A DNA stretch of 64,000 nt from Ulota crispa (lineage: Eukaryota; Streptophyta; Bryopsida; Orthotrichales; Orthotrichaceae), in the NCBI GenBank assembly GCA_963920765.1, contig OY987244.1:2110501-2174500 (forward strand). The letters are read 5' to 3'. A program made the translations under genes and the position numbers. A model generated the notes under the pieces. That model was given only the letters and a program-made list of their open reading frames with translations, did no database searches and was not told the DNA's origin. Of the stretch, positions 23,398 through 35,545 are shown piece after piece. Numbering within the stretch: the first letter of the stretch is position 1; every line of letters begins with the position of its first letter.

Positions 23398-24041
23398 TTT
23401 GGGAAAAAGCATACAAAGTGGGATTTCTAGTTTTTTGTTTCCAAAAAACGCCATATTCATTGAATTGGAAATCCATTGACTGTTTTCTAATGAAATGAGA
23501 TATATATCATCCAAAAACATGCTCATTTTGGATAGAAAGTTTAGTAACTTCTGAAGTTTTGGGCAAAAGTTCATTAACTAGGTTTCAAGTGACCTCCTTA
23601 ATTTGAATTAAGGTGGCAATTTTGGATTAAGGTGAGGTACAAAATGGTATTCATCATTTTCCCAAATTAATGAATAACACATTGATTGTCAACATGAAGC
23701 CAAAGTTGCAAATTTTAAATCATGTCACTTAGTAAAAATAAAAGGAAGTTGTTTGAATTTTTTCCTTTCTTCTTTTGTCAAAAATCATAAAATACAACAT
23801 TAGACGTGTGGTTGTTACATTGGGGGAGATTTGGCTGTCAAATTGCACAAGGAGACGTGGAAAACAAATAACACAAATGGACATGTCCGTCCACTCTTGC
23901 ATTCAAGGTTTTTTAACTTATTTTAGGGATTGTAACTTATAAAAGGAATAATCAAATTACTATCTTTCATTTTTAATATGTGATATAGTTTTAGATTCAC
24001 TTTTGACTTTATGTTAACAACAATGAGTGTCACTAGCATGT
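23398..24041. other. Intergenic, no gene
   Basis: AT-rich. The word GCCATATTCATTGAATTGG near 23450 resembles the hairpin arm in subtilase intron 9. Nothing else supported. Confidence 0.35.
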
Positions 24042-24773
24042 GGGTAGTTGCAAGAAACACTTCATAGTTTTGTCTCAAACACCCTTAGTACTCGTATAAC
24101 TATTAGTACTACCAAGATTTTGGAATGATTTTTTTTAAAACAAAATAAAACATGGACAATTTGTAAAGCACTTAAAATAGCATACTCCTGAGAATTTAGA
24201 CCTAGAAAAATTTTATTCTAAAAGTTATGCCCAAAACAATATCACCAACAAAAAGCCAATTTCTTTCTTGCTTTTTAGAAAATTGTAAAATAATTCAAAA
24301 AAATAAAATAAAAACTGGTCATTTGAGAATCCATTAAACACATTCACATGGTACAATTGCTTTGCTGAGGAATTTCTTTGTATTTTGCCAATGAAGGGAG
24401 ATAGGATGCCCACTTTGAGACAATGTAGATGCCATGGAATTTATAATTTTGCAAAATTCTTCTATAGATGCGTGTAAGCATGCTCTATAAACAACATCCC
24501 TAATTTATAGCCCTAGAAAAGCTTTTTTGAACCCAAAATAGTATTAAAAACCCCCAAAATGGCCAAGGTAGACACCTATTTGGGGGCTGTTTAAAAATAG
24601 TAAAATAATTTTAAAAAAACCGCAAAAATTGTAGAAGGTCTGTAACTATGACATGTACCTTTTTATGAAGTTTCAGCTCAAAAGAACTTGCTGCGCAAAA
24701 GTTACAAGCCAAAAAGCACCTGCAAGAGGTGAAGGGGACAAGAAATAGTACAAGTGTTTCTTGCAATCACCCA
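24042..24773 (+). repeat. Dispersed repeat R1, copy 1
   Basis: Direct match to 34990-35545: shared GGTAGTTGCAAGAAACACTT, ATTTGTAAAGCACTTAAAAT and GGATGCCCACTTTGAGACAA, in the same order and spacing. The right end (24734-24773) matches the first 40 bases of the window. No coding region recognised; type unknown. Confidence 0.7.
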
Positions 24774-25539
24774 TGTATAGAGTAAACTTTTTATCATTTT
24801 CTATAGTCAACTATAAGTTGACTACATCAAACAAACATGATCTCAATCAGAAACTTTGAACGGAGGGGCAAGCAAATAGACAAGCAATCTAATGTAACAA
24901 CCATGCCCGCTTATGTGGTTTAGACTACCTATCCATCTATCTTCTCCTTTAACCAAGTCTTGCCCAAAGTAACTACTAACAACTATTTCTTTGACTTTAT
25001 ATCAAAGCACACAATCCAAGGAGTTCTTTCATATGTAACTAGGCACGTCTATTTGAGTTTACTCAACTTTTTGTGTTTTGAATCAGTTGTGTTTTATATA
25101 TGGCTTTCTTGCTTGATAACCTATTAGTTTATTTTTTGTCACTTGATTTCCTAAATTTAAAAATTGGTTTAGCAAATGTCCAATTTTATTGTTTTATATC
25201 AAGATTTGTTTTTTGTATTTTTAAGGGGTTTGCTAATAATTTTTGGTGCTCAAAGATCCTTGGCTAGATTTTAACTAGGTCAAACCCCATTATCTTAGGT
25301 TAAAGGATTTACCGTCAAAAAATGCTAGGGTCTCAAATTGGTAGTCCACATGTTTTTTGGAATGTGTTTGAACCATCAAATAGATTTCAAATCAAATTCT
25401 CGGGCATCTTGAAGCTTTTTCAAAAAGGTATTTACAACTATCATCTAAACTTGAGGTCAAATATCTTTAACACAGTATTCATTATTTTGAGAGAAACCCC
25501 ATTTTAGGAATTTTGAGTTTTTATATTTCAAAAGAGTAT
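24774..25539. other. Intergenic, no gene
   Basis: AT-rich DNA without recognisable coding region or clear repeat structure. Confidence 0.35.
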
Positions 25540-26000
25540 TTATACTACTAAGTGAGAGGGGCTCACTCTGCGCCCTTTTCTAGAACCTTTTAGAATTTTT
25601 AAACTACGAAAGGTCAATAGTCTTTGGGAAACCTCAAGTCAAGGTTGTTGAGCTTCCCTCATTCAAATTCTTGAGCTTCCTTCATACAAATCCTTGAGCT
25701 TTTTTCATACAAACTAATTGATCTTTTCTCAAAAGGAGAAGAAACACCAAAAACTATCTATCTATATTATTAAGTGGGAGGATTTCCCTGAGTGAGCCTT
25801 TTTCTAGAACCTTCTAGAATTTTTTGTTGTAAGTTGACGCAACAAAGGACTTGCAAGATATAGAGCACCAAGTGTCCTCCAACCATATCATTTTCCAAAA
25901 TGTTCTAGAATTTTTTGGTGGAAGTTGAAACAATAAGCCATGCCCCAAATATAAAACATCAAACCCCTTCCAACCATGTGCTAGAAATTTAACAAATTGC
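25540..26000 (+). repeat. Repeated module carrying heat-shock-element consensus
   Basis: Two related modules start TATACTACTAAGTGAGAGG (about 25540) and TATATTATTAAGTGGGAGG (about 25763). Each is followed by TGAG or CTCA words and then an array of inverted TTC/GAA units: TTCTAGAACCTTTTAGAA at 25578-25595, TTCTAGAACCTTCTAGAA at 25802-25819, and TTCTAGAA at 25903-25910. The module start resembles Helitron 5' ends (TC then TATATTATTA), but no hairpin-CTRR end was found. The class is unresolved. Confidence 0.5.
25802..25819. promoter_or_regulatory. Perfect four-unit heat shock element motif
   Basis: TTC-TA-GAA-CC-TTC-TA-GAA matches the nTTCnnGAAn alternating consensus bound by heat shock factors. 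There is no gene start nearby, so a regulatory role would have to be for the repeat itself or be fortuitous. Confidence 0.4.
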
Positions 26001-26379
26001 TAAGCGCCTCCTAGCAAAATATTAAAGAGTAGCATTGTGATGAAGCAATTGGTATTTTTGGTATCACCAGAATGGTGGAGTATGAGGGTTAGTTTCTAGA
26101 TAAATTATGAGATTCATTTTTTGTACAATATATCTAGATTAGATTCTAGACCAATTGGATTCAGATGTTAGTTTTTTTGTAAAGTTGAATGTTGCATTAC
26201 CCATACATGCTCAACTTGCACAAAGTGTGTGCATATATACTAGTTACTGCATAATCCTCCAAGGATGTAAAACCAAAAAGTCCCCAAACTAGGGGGAGAG
26301 TCTCTAAATTATCATGGAGATATCTAAACTTGACATTGTTTTGCCAAAGAGGAATTACATCATCAATTATGTTCTTAAG
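26001..26379. other. Intergenic, no gene
   Basis: No coding region or clear repeat recognised. Confidence 0.3.
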
Positions 26380-27258
26380 CATTAGCAAAGTTTTGAGCCC
26401 TCCAAGAGCCCTCTAAGGTTTGACAAACCAATCTATTATTTTGCTAGCGTGAGTACAAGAAGAGGGCACTCATATCCATTGCAACCTTGTATAAAGGACC
26501 TAAGCCACGTGCACAACCCAAAACAATAAAGAAGGCATTATACTCATAATATGTGTAAATGTACTCATTATTCACTATCTAAGTGCTTCACTCATCTATT
26601 CAAATAGAGTAAAGTATAATTTATGGTCCTATTCTATATTTGTACCCATAGTTTTTGTCCAATAGAGAGAACATAATAGTATTGTTTTCATGATTGCATT
26701 GAATTCAAAGAGTGAGCGGAAATAGTGGATTGGTGATTTGTTTGTTGTAGTATGTACATGTTGTAAGACCCCTTTAGAGTCTTTGTAGGGGGCTTTTGCT
26801 AAGAGGAAAAATGAGCTCAAGAGAAGGCCTCCCAACCTTGACAAACCACCCTATTTATGTAGGTAGGAGAAGCATAGGTAAGGTACCTACACAACTGTCT
26901 TTACCTTGTGTGAACTACTCAAGTGTACCATGGTACACAACAAAAAGATTGATGATGAAAAATAATTTTATAACATGACAGTGATGACAAATGCAAGGAC
27001 CTTTAATGGGACACAAGAATAAACTAGGACTAAAATTCTCAATCAAACAAGGACACTCATCAAACAAAAAGCATATGATATTGTAAAAAGAAATTATTTT
27101 CATGAAGTACTTATAAGCGGGTATAGGGGATTAGACTCTTTTTATTTGAAAGAGGACATTATATTTAAATGCTTTTGACCCCTCCAACCACTCCCCAAAG
27201 AGGCCTTCTCTTGAGCTCAATTTTCCTCTAATGTAAAGGGCTCAAAATTTTGCTAATG
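26380..27258. mobile_element. Element with nested inverted repeats, about 880 bp
   Basis: Outer pair: CATTAGCAAAGTTTTGAGC at 26380 mirrored at 27237-27258. Inner pair: GAGGAAAAATGAGCTCAAG from about 26803, mirrored by 27200-27229 (arms about 30 bp). The intervening 370 bp has no recognisable gene. It could be one element with long internal repeats or one inserted in another. Confidence 0.6.
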
Positions 27259-28784
27259 ATTTTCATTCTATCCCTCATAAGCAAATCTTATCACTACTTC
27301 TAGATTCCTTAATGCAAATTTATTTTTGAAATTTTTATTAAGTTTTAGATAGAAAATGCTTGTACTCAAGTATGGTGACTCACAAAACTATCTCTAAGTT
27401 TGCGATATTTCAAAAAAATTGATTTACTTGCTGATAGGAGTACAAATCTTAGGGATATTTTGAAGTAAAGTTGTACACGTAAGGGTACACGTGTCAACTA
27501 TAAGTCCACCATGCAAAGTGACACTTTAAAAATGAGTGTTGGCAAAGTTTGAGAGCTGCACATGGTCACACCCCATTGAGACAATTTTGTGACTAGTTCT
27601 CAATGTCCACGTTATCCTGTCAATTTGTCGACATATTATGCTCACTGCTATCTCTTCCCTTCATCTCCGTGCTTGTTTTTTGTGTGCAGGTTGTGTGTTG
27701 CAGGTTGTGGGTTACAGGTTTTGTGTTGCACATTGAGTGTTGCAAGTTGAGTGTTGCAAGCAACTCGTCACTAACATTTAATTTTAAACCGTCGGCCTTT
27801 CTGAATTCTTTTTCCCCATCTAAAAGCTCTAGCTAGCTTGCTCTACTGTGGCTACATTTCTTGAAGATGATTCTTAAATAAAATTGATTGTCATCAGCTC
27901 CAAGCTTGCTTAAAACCCCCCATTGGAAAAAACCAAAGCCCTCAAAGACAATACTCTGTTATCTTTTGTAATGCTACACTGGTGCTTGGTTAGCGTCAAC
28001 ACTTTGGGCTCGTACAAAGTGTTGACCCTTATCAAAGCATTAATCATAAATAAACACTCCATTGGAAGACACATTCATGTTCTATTTATGTTATTTTTTT
28101 CAATAAATTTGATGGAAAATTTGAATTAATGTGATTTTTAAAAGCTAAATGTGGAAATAAAATCATATCAATTAGAATATATATTAATAAAATAAAAAAA
28201 TTCCTTACATGCTTACATTGTTGGCATTGTTGGGTGCAAGTTGCTCTAAACTTATCACCAAGGAAACCAAAAAAACCTGGCTACCACCTTTGTCAGATTT
28301 TGAAATCAAAAATTTGCATTAGATTGTGAATGGATGAAAACCTATGAGAACAAGGGCTTGTGCAGAAGCTTATTTTAGTTTCACACAAAAATGATTTAGC
28401 AAGGGTTACAAAGGTTGACGCTAACCATGCATCACGCACTATACATGCAGCCTTTGACAAATCCCAACTACTCACAGCTTGAGCACGCATGAGGCAGGAT
28501 TGTGTGTGGGGCTCAAGTGTGAGATTAGCCCCCCCCCTTTACTCTTAGGCTAAAAGGCAGAAAGCTCCCAGTGTAATTTCTTCTTGCCGCCATTGCAGAG
28601 ATTTGGCATCATATTTGTTTGAGAGAGATTGTACTCTGCTCATGTTTGATGCTGATTTTACTTGCGATTGATACTTAGGTTTTGAGTTTGGCAATTTTTG
28701 TCTTTCTGCCAATGTACAGAGGGGGAAACTAAGTCTTGTTGTTGTACCTCAAGCTAGTGCAAACAAGATATCCGCCTAATTCGG
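27259..28784. other. Intergenic; short minisatellite at 27681-27760
   Basis: At 27681-27760 a unit of about 15-17 bp (GGTTGTGTGTTGCA, GAGTGTTGCAAGTT) repeats about five times. The part after about 28560 becomes less AT-rich and may be the 5' leader of the next gene. A short poly-C run lies near 28532. Confidence 0.45.
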
Positions 28785-29464
28785 ATGCGCGATTTGTACG
28801 TCTACCAAGAGGTTTCAGGAGTGGGACGATTGCATCCTGAGAGTATTTCCGAGGGCTTGTTTGTTTCTAGTCACCACACTTCTTCAAGTATTGCTTGCTG
28901 TTCAGCGCTCTATTTGTACGACCAACTTTGCTTGGGAGGGAAGATCCATCATCCAGCGTCCAAGGCACAGGTACAATATTATTTTGTACAACAACTTTTT
29001 GACTCTGTTGCTCTTGTAAAATTATAGCTCAAGGGATGCATCAAATAAATTGTACTGTATATTACATTCTTTAATTTCAGCAGAAGGAGAAAGCAAAAGT
29101 GCTACCTTGCTCAATTTCTGGCCAGTCCGCTTCTAGTTCCTTTCACACTTTCAGCGCTACCTTGTTGCAAGCCAATGAGCATGGTTGGGATGGCATGGGT
29201 AGTTTGGAAAGTAGATTGATGTTGCAGCAAGGCCAGAGCATTGTTGCTGTTATTCTACATGTTCTGTTTTGTAAAAGTCGCAGAGATGGAGTAGAAATTA
29301 ACTATGGCGTATACGGCGTCTCCGTCTGTCAAATACAATGTGATATACTTGTCTACATTGGGACTAGATTTTTGGGACCGGTCATTTACTCAACTAAAAT
29401 TAGTGTGGGACATGGCGACTGCAAAGAACATTACGGGTATAGGATATGCAAAGATCTTTCTTAG
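28785..29464 (+). CDS. Spliced two-exon ORF of unknown function, 189 aa
   Basis: Exon 1 is 28785-28970 (62 codons, ending CAG before GTACAA). Exon 2 is 29081-29464 (after TTAATTTCAG, ending TTCTTAG). Both ends are phase 0 and the joined frame is open, starting MRDLYVYQEV and ending YRICKDLS. The first ATG after an in-frame TAG is used as start. The N-terminal part is rich in Ser, Gly and His; the second exon begins QKEKAKVLPCSISGQSASSS. No known domain is recognised. Composition is GC-richer than the flanks, like the other gene regions. Length and mediocre codon regularity mean it could be a fragment of a larger decayed gene or a non-coding transcript. Confidence 0.4.
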
Positions 29465-29559
29465 GTATGTGTAGGGTCGTAAGTCCCACTTGCATGAGTT
29501 GCCTCAAATCAAGCCCCTAGATAGCTCTTGGTCTTTAAAATCCACACTTTTACTACTAT

Positions 29560-29640
29560 AACAGCTGAGATCAACAAAAAAAAAATTGGAATATAGATCA
29601 ATGTGGTTCTAGTGAGCTAATATTTGAGATCCCAAACACA
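29560..29640 (-). mobile_element. Fragment of small TTAA-type element (family B)
   Basis: The reverse complement matches 51590-51650: TAGATCAATGTGGTTCTAGTGAG, given here as the core ATGTGGTTCTAGTGAG, followed by TTGAGATCCC. Neither terminus is recognisable. Confidence 0.5.
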
Positions 29641-30067
29641 ACAAACTTTTGTCAATTTCTCTTTGTCAATTTTAAGAATTCTTCACTTTTTCATTGTGAA
29701 TATTCACAAATTTGCGGTTTAACAAAGAAAGTGAATGCCAAATACTGAGATTTAGGAGGAGATGTGAGACTTGCAACAATCCTGTGAGGAATCTACTCTG
29801 AGGCCCTCAATCATGGGTGCTTTCAAAAGTGAAAGCATTGAATGTTTTGTGATCTGGTGCAGAAACACATTGCCTTTGTTACACAACAAAACGCGACTGG
29901 AGCGCATGCACGACAAGATAAGGTGAGATGAGGCGCAAGTGAGACTAATTAACCGCAAAGAGATGGCATGGACAGCAAGGAAGAGCACGGGGCTCCAAGT
30001 GAAACAGCAAAAGAACACGTAGTTTGTGGCGCCCCTGGCATTGGGGTTGAAATTTGGGATGGGCTAA

Positions 30068-31056
30068 TACTTTGCAAGGCTGAGAGTGGGAACATCAACT
30101 TGCGACATGATCCTAGATGTGGACACGGAGAGCGACATCACGTGGATGCAGTGCCCGCCCTGCAAAAACTGCTACAAGCAGAAGGACGCGCGCTTCAACC
30201 TTGCCAGCTCCGCCACGTATCACGCAGTGGACTGCAACGACCCCATGTGCTTGGACCTCAATGTCAAGGACTACAAAGCCAACAAGTGCCTTTACAAGGA
30301 TCGGTGCCTTTGCTAATGTGTGCAATAACATTCAAAACCCATTCTTTTACATTTGGCACTTCAATCCCTAAAGATTTAAGCCTTTTTTTCTGTAAAGATC
30401 ACTAAAAACTATCACTTGATGTATGTCTTAATCTACTTAACAAATACAAACCATATATATATATAGACCATTACAATAGAATAACAATTCTAGGACTCTT
30501 CAATGACATTTGAACCAACTTGAATTTTTGATAAACCAATGGTTCATTTTGAAGTGTTCCTTAGAAAGTTTTGCTAATTTTTGGCCCCCAAAAGCTCCAA
30601 AATCAAAATCCCCTTTAGAATTTTCTTCACCAAGAGTTTTCCTTGTCATTGATTTTGTTTACACTTGGAAATTTTTTCATTGTACAATACATGTGGCTTA
30701 TGGTGATGGATCTTCTAGTTCAGGCAACTTTGTAACGGAGACCATGATGCTAGTCGCAATAATAGGGTTTTCTCAGACAAGTTGTGATTGCTGACATTTT
30801 CATAGGTCGCAGCCACCACAACGAAGGACTATTCAAAAATGCTACCGGACTTTTAGGGCTAGGGATAGGATCTTTGTCATTTTCTAACCAGGCTAGTAGG
30901 GAAGTGTTCTCCTATTGCCTCCCAAACATAGAAAGCTATGACGAGACGCATTTGATCTTTGGCAATGCTACCATTCTTGACTACTACCCTTCCAACGCAG
31001 TAAAATTCACCCCGCAGTTGTACAACCCACGCCTGGGAGCCTATTACTACATTCAG
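30068..31056 (+). pseudogene. Broken nepenthesin-type aspartic protease (A1 family)
   Basis: Part 1 (30068-30306) reads YFARLRVGTSTCDMILDV, DTESD, ITWMQCPPCKNCY: the first catalytic motif of a nepenthesin-like protease with its Cys-rich insert. Part 2 (about 30681-31056) carries the flap VAYGDGSSSSG, then HHNEGLFKNATGLLGLG, FSYCLPN and AYYYIQ before a GT donor. Damage: TAA at 30065-30067, where the family usually has GEYF; DTGSD changed to DTESD; a one-base shift near 30778-30782 between SQT and VVIAD; no clear acceptor before part 2; and no second lobe with the DSGT motif found downstream. The intron-like gap 30307-30680 begins with a decayed TTAA-MITE end (CCCTAAAGATTTAAGCC at 30367). Intact relatives are secreted or vacuolar acid proteases. 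This copy cannot make an active enzyme. Confidence 0.85.
30363..30440 (+). mobile_element. Decayed left end of a family A TTAA-type MITE
   Basis: CAATCCCTAAAGATTTAAGCC followed by AAGATCACTAAAAACTATCAC resembles the left end of the element at 1874. It lies in the intron-like gap of the protease pseudogene. The right end is not identified. Confidence 0.45.
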
Positions 31057-33099
31057 GTTAGGGTTTTTATCTTCAATTTTGTCATTGCTACACAAATCTA
31101 TGTTTTAACCTGATACTCTCTTAGTTCCTCTAAAAAGCTCCAAATCAGACATATTTCTTGTACCACTAAAAATCTCCCTTTTGCTAATTTCAAACGCTGA
31201 GAAAGCTTTTGCCATGTTCAATGATCTCATGGAGGTAAGTCAAGCAATTAGAGAGCGATTCTTCTCCTAACAAGCTTGGCCTTGTCCCATATGAGTTATC
31301 ACTATTGTTGCTATCAATCTCTAAATCATCAATAACAAGAAGCTGGCAACATGCACAAATACAATACTTTTTGCATGGAATTTGTTAGGTGCCCAAATGA
31401 TGACATTAAAACTAGTGATTCTGCATACGCGGTAGCTTGAAAGAGTCTACATTCAAAGACAACTTTTGGCATCCAAATAGAAGACGATCACAAAACTTTG
31501 ACAAGTTTTGATTTCAAAGTAGCCCATTGAAGAGCAGACTTGATAGCAAAGGACGCATGGGTGCTACTAATGGTTACAAAGATTTACTAGGCACAAATAC
31601 GGTTGATGGACAAGGTAATTAGCTAAAAACTTATGTATACACATTTTTTACTGTAGGTTTGTACTTTCTACCATAAATGAATGGTAAAATGAAAAACACA
31701 GTTTTGTAATTGAAATTTAAAATGCATTTAAAGAGTAGAAAGCATAAATAAAAAAACACTCCATATTGTGTTATTTGGATTTGAACACTTGGAGCTTTCA
31801 ATGGCAATAACTTTTTCAATTTTTGACATTTTTCAAAACAAATAAACGGAATAGCAAGAAAACTTGTCAAGCTTCATCTTCTTAGTCTGAACAATGTACC
31901 AAAAATTGATATTTTGAAAGTTACAACCAGAGTTGACCAAGGCGCATCCACTTTTTGGATGCACGGAACTTTAGGGGTTAAAGAAGAAAAAAATTATATT
32001 TGCATAAAAGATGAGCTTGTCGAGGCAAACTTTCAATGAGCATTCTAATAAGAAACATTATTGATTGGTCGTCAACCATGCAGTTGTTATCAACCACCTC
32101 TTCATGATGAATGCATCATTAAAGGAATAGAAATGCATAAGTGGGATTCCCAAGTAGCTCCAACTCTTTGTCAAGCAGTAGTTTTGTATGGAAACTCAAA
32201 GCAACTTTGAAAGCGCCACTAAAGTTCTATCATTTAAGCCATTGGACTTTTTGATATGCGTTGGTGACTAAAGTTACAACAAGCCACATCTTATTAATAG
32301 TAATTATAAATATTGTAAAAAAATAAAGTTGAAATAACAAATTTAAACAATGATCATGAGAATGTTTTTTATGAAAACAATAAGATTCATTTTAGTGATA
32401 ATAACAAGATCAAATCTAGTGACAGTGACAAGACTTGTTTTTATACAATTAATTAGTATTATTGGCTATGTATTTTTATATTGGTGAGAATTTTGTTGTA
32501 AAGTTAGTATTATTTCCATGCATTTTTTTTGTAAATAAGCATTTTATAGCACTTGAAATAATAATAATTTTGTACAATTTTTCAAAATTAATGAGTCATA
32601 TATCACATTTTTAGTTTATCTAGATTTAAAATTTTACTAGCAATTTTCATTTAGCACGTTGTAGACATAAAAACTAAAGTAAAGGATTCATTTTTTTTTT
32701 AAACTTTTTTTGCATATTTGTGATTAATTGTATTAATACGTTTGAAATAACATCAAATTTTCTATTTTCTATTTAGAGTTAAAAAGTTGAAAAGTGGAAT
32801 CCATCCTAAATCTAAAATCTTGCAAACAATCTTTTTTGCCAAAGTAAGGATGAAGAATTAAGTTCATTAATTTTTTTTTTTCTTGAGTGTTTTATTTTTG
32901 CATCTTTTTAGTGGTTCATTTATAGCATTTGGACTCAAAATATAAAAATTTTATGTTTTATATAATTCTAGTGCTAAATTGCAATAATTTGAGATTTTTG
33001 AAAATTTGCTTACATCTTTCTATCTTGAAACAATGAAACAATGGACAAAGTTTAATTTTTTAATTTCTATGTATTTCTTGTATTTTTTAATTCTTTAAT
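31057..33099. other. Long AT-rich stretch, no gene; one TTAA-MITE right end
   Basis: At 31971-31982 ACTTTAGGGG-TTAA looks like a right end of a TTAA-type element; no matching left end was found. A small hairpin (GCGCATCCA against TGGATGCAC) precedes it. The rest is AT-rich without coding signal. Confidence 0.45.
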
Positions 33100-34205
33100 T
33101 TTTATGGGTAGTAATTTTGTTGCACTTAGATTTAATTTGTCTTGTGTGAGTTCCCAAAATCCTAGAAGATTGTTGTTATTACAAGGGAAAAAAAAGATTT
33201 CAGGTAAGTTTGTACTATTGAGATATTTGAAAAAATTTGTTTGAAATTCCTTTAGGTAGCTACAATTAGAAGGCGTGTCTTCTTATGAAGCCAAAGTAAG
33301 AAACCTTAATTATTTTTACAAACAATGGTAAAAGTATTAATTTGCCATACATGCTAAAGTTAGTAAGTTCTATACTCCTTCATGAATCTATACTAAATCA
33401 AGGTCTTTAAAACCAAATGTATATTCAAATTTTCTAAAGTCAATCTTAAAATTGGAAAATACTAAAACTCCTACATTTTTTGGCATGTGAAAAATTTAAG
33501 ATTTTCTACTTTAGCCCCACAAATGGCATGCCATCTAACCACAAGCAAAGAAAATGGAATGCACGTATTCTCAATTTTGGGAAAGTACTTGAGAACATGT
33601 TTGGAATGTATAAGGAACATACAATGTCCCTTATTTTGTGATTTCCTAAGATTATTAGATAGTTGCACAAGCTCTCAAATTGCAATAGTAAGTAGAGATT
33701 TTTATTTTTATATATTTTTTAGTTTTTGGTTGTCAATGTAGACAAATTCTTCTAATCCAGTAATTGAATTTTAATTCTTCAAAATCATCCTCTAGGAATT
33801 CGGTTTGCAAAAACTTCAATGTATAGTAAATTTCAAGCACATATTTGTAATGCCAAGCCATATAGGGTGTATTTTTTGTCCCCATTAGCCTTGTTAAATT
33901 TGTAAAGATATGCCTAATAAGATTTAGAGCATGTTTGGAAAATCTCTACAACATCCATGATATTGCATATAATGTCTAGATCATGCAACCAAAAGGACAT
34001 GAAAATTTTGGGTAGAGGTCAAGAAAACTTTTATACTAATTCCAAATGATTGTATCTTTTAGCTCTTCCTCTTTCATAAATCTTTTGCAAGATCCAATTT
34101 TCAAATCTACACAAATAGAAAGTTTTTGTTTGTGGAATTAAATGATTAGAAAAAGGAATTTTGAGTGTTGTTTGAGAAATAATGGGTTTGATCTTTAAGG
34201 GTTAA
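33100..34205. repeat. Diverged copy of the 51729-52870 element
   Basis: Around 33790-34100 the sequence parallels 52420-52680 (TGTATAGTAAATTTCA against TGTATAGTGAATTCCT; TTTGTAATGCCAAGCCATAT against TTTGCAATGCAAAGGCCATG). The right edge TTTAAGGG-TTAA at 34196-34205 fits a TTAA-type end. The left end is not resolved. Confidence 0.45.
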
Positions 34206-34989
34206 TTGATAATAAAAAAAATTTGAAGTTAACCCCTAAGCATCCACGCCAATTTCACCAAAATCAAGGTTTTTGGAGATCAGCAACTTTGATGCATTAT
34301 ATCTCGGTCAATGAGATGATTTACAAAAAGTGACCATTGAAAATAGTGAAACACATATTTAGAAGAGGCTTTGCAAATTTTTGGAACAATTGATTGTAGG
34401 AGATGGAAGATTATAACAATTGATCAAACAATATGTGATGACAAAATCTCATTTTTTGGTAGGTAGTTGCTATTTAATAATTTTTTCAATATTCCATAAG
34501 CCCCTGATTCATCTTAAATTTTGTGAGCAGCAAGATTTGATGTGAATGCACACACTTGTAAATTATTGAAGATTGCACTTCTTTTTGTATTCAGTTTTAG
34601 GGCTTCAAATTGCTATTGCACATAAAACAATGACCAGCTAGCAAAGTTGGTGACGATTGCCATAATAAGGGTCTAGTACATGCTTGAATCCTTGCCAACA
34701 ACTTTCCTGCTACCACAAAGCACATACAAGGAAGCTTGCAAGGGATATTGACTGGTTGTAGCCTGTAAAACGTTACTTGCCACCACGCCTCAGTTTCTCC
34801 ATGTGATGTTTCACCAAATCAAATCTCCTGCAGCACTGGTACAACAATTTGACTTTCATCGCCATTACTCTATTGGCATGGACAACTTGAATGCCTTCAT
34901 AATTGTAATTTACAGCAAGACCAAAAAGTTAGATCTAGTGCCTCAAAACAGGCTTTAAAATCATGAAAGGCAATATATGAGGCGCTAGA
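34206..34989. other. Intergenic; left end of another TTAA-type element at 34229
   Basis: TTAA-CCCCTAAGCATCC starts at 34229 in the typical form, but the matching right end was not found. No gene is supported. Confidence 0.4.
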
Positions 34990-35545
34990 GGTAGTTGCAA
35001 GAAACACTTCACAGTTTTGTCTCAAACACCCTTAAAACTGGTAGTACTAGGTAATACTATGAGCTTTTGATTTTTTTTTTTTAAATAAAATAAAATACAG
35101 ACAATTTGTAAAGCACTTAAAATAGAACACTTGTGAAAATTCAAACCTAGAAAAAATTTATTCTAAAAGTTATGCACAAAAATAGAGGAACAGAAATTAC
35201 CAACAGAAAGACAATTTCCTTTTTGATTTTTAAAAAATAGTAAAAAAATTCAAAAAAATATAACAAAAATGACTATTTCTAATTTTTGTCATTAACTTGA
35301 ACTAATGCAGGTACTTTCTAGAGGAAGGTTTTTGTCTTTCACCTATAGAGGGAGAAAGGATGCCCACTTTGAGACAATGTGCAAAGCAGAGATTTTTGAA
35401 TTTTGTAAAACTGGTCAACAAATTTGTGTAATAATGCTTCCTAAACCACCACCCTAATTTGTGGCAACAAATTTGCTTTTTTGGATCCAATGTAGTATTA
35501 AAAACCCTCAAAACCACAAAAGTAGATATGCGATTTGGGCCCTAT
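34990..35545 (+). repeat. Dispersed repeat R1, copy 2
   Basis: Direct copy of 24042-24590, with shared order of words listed under copy 1. It lacks the segment that in copy 1 leads to 24773, so it is shortened on the right. Confidence 0.7.

Noticed and set aside
29968-30405. 145-codon plus-strand frame
   Set aside because: It is a shadow frame over the aspartic protease relic, whose correct frame shows the family motifs.
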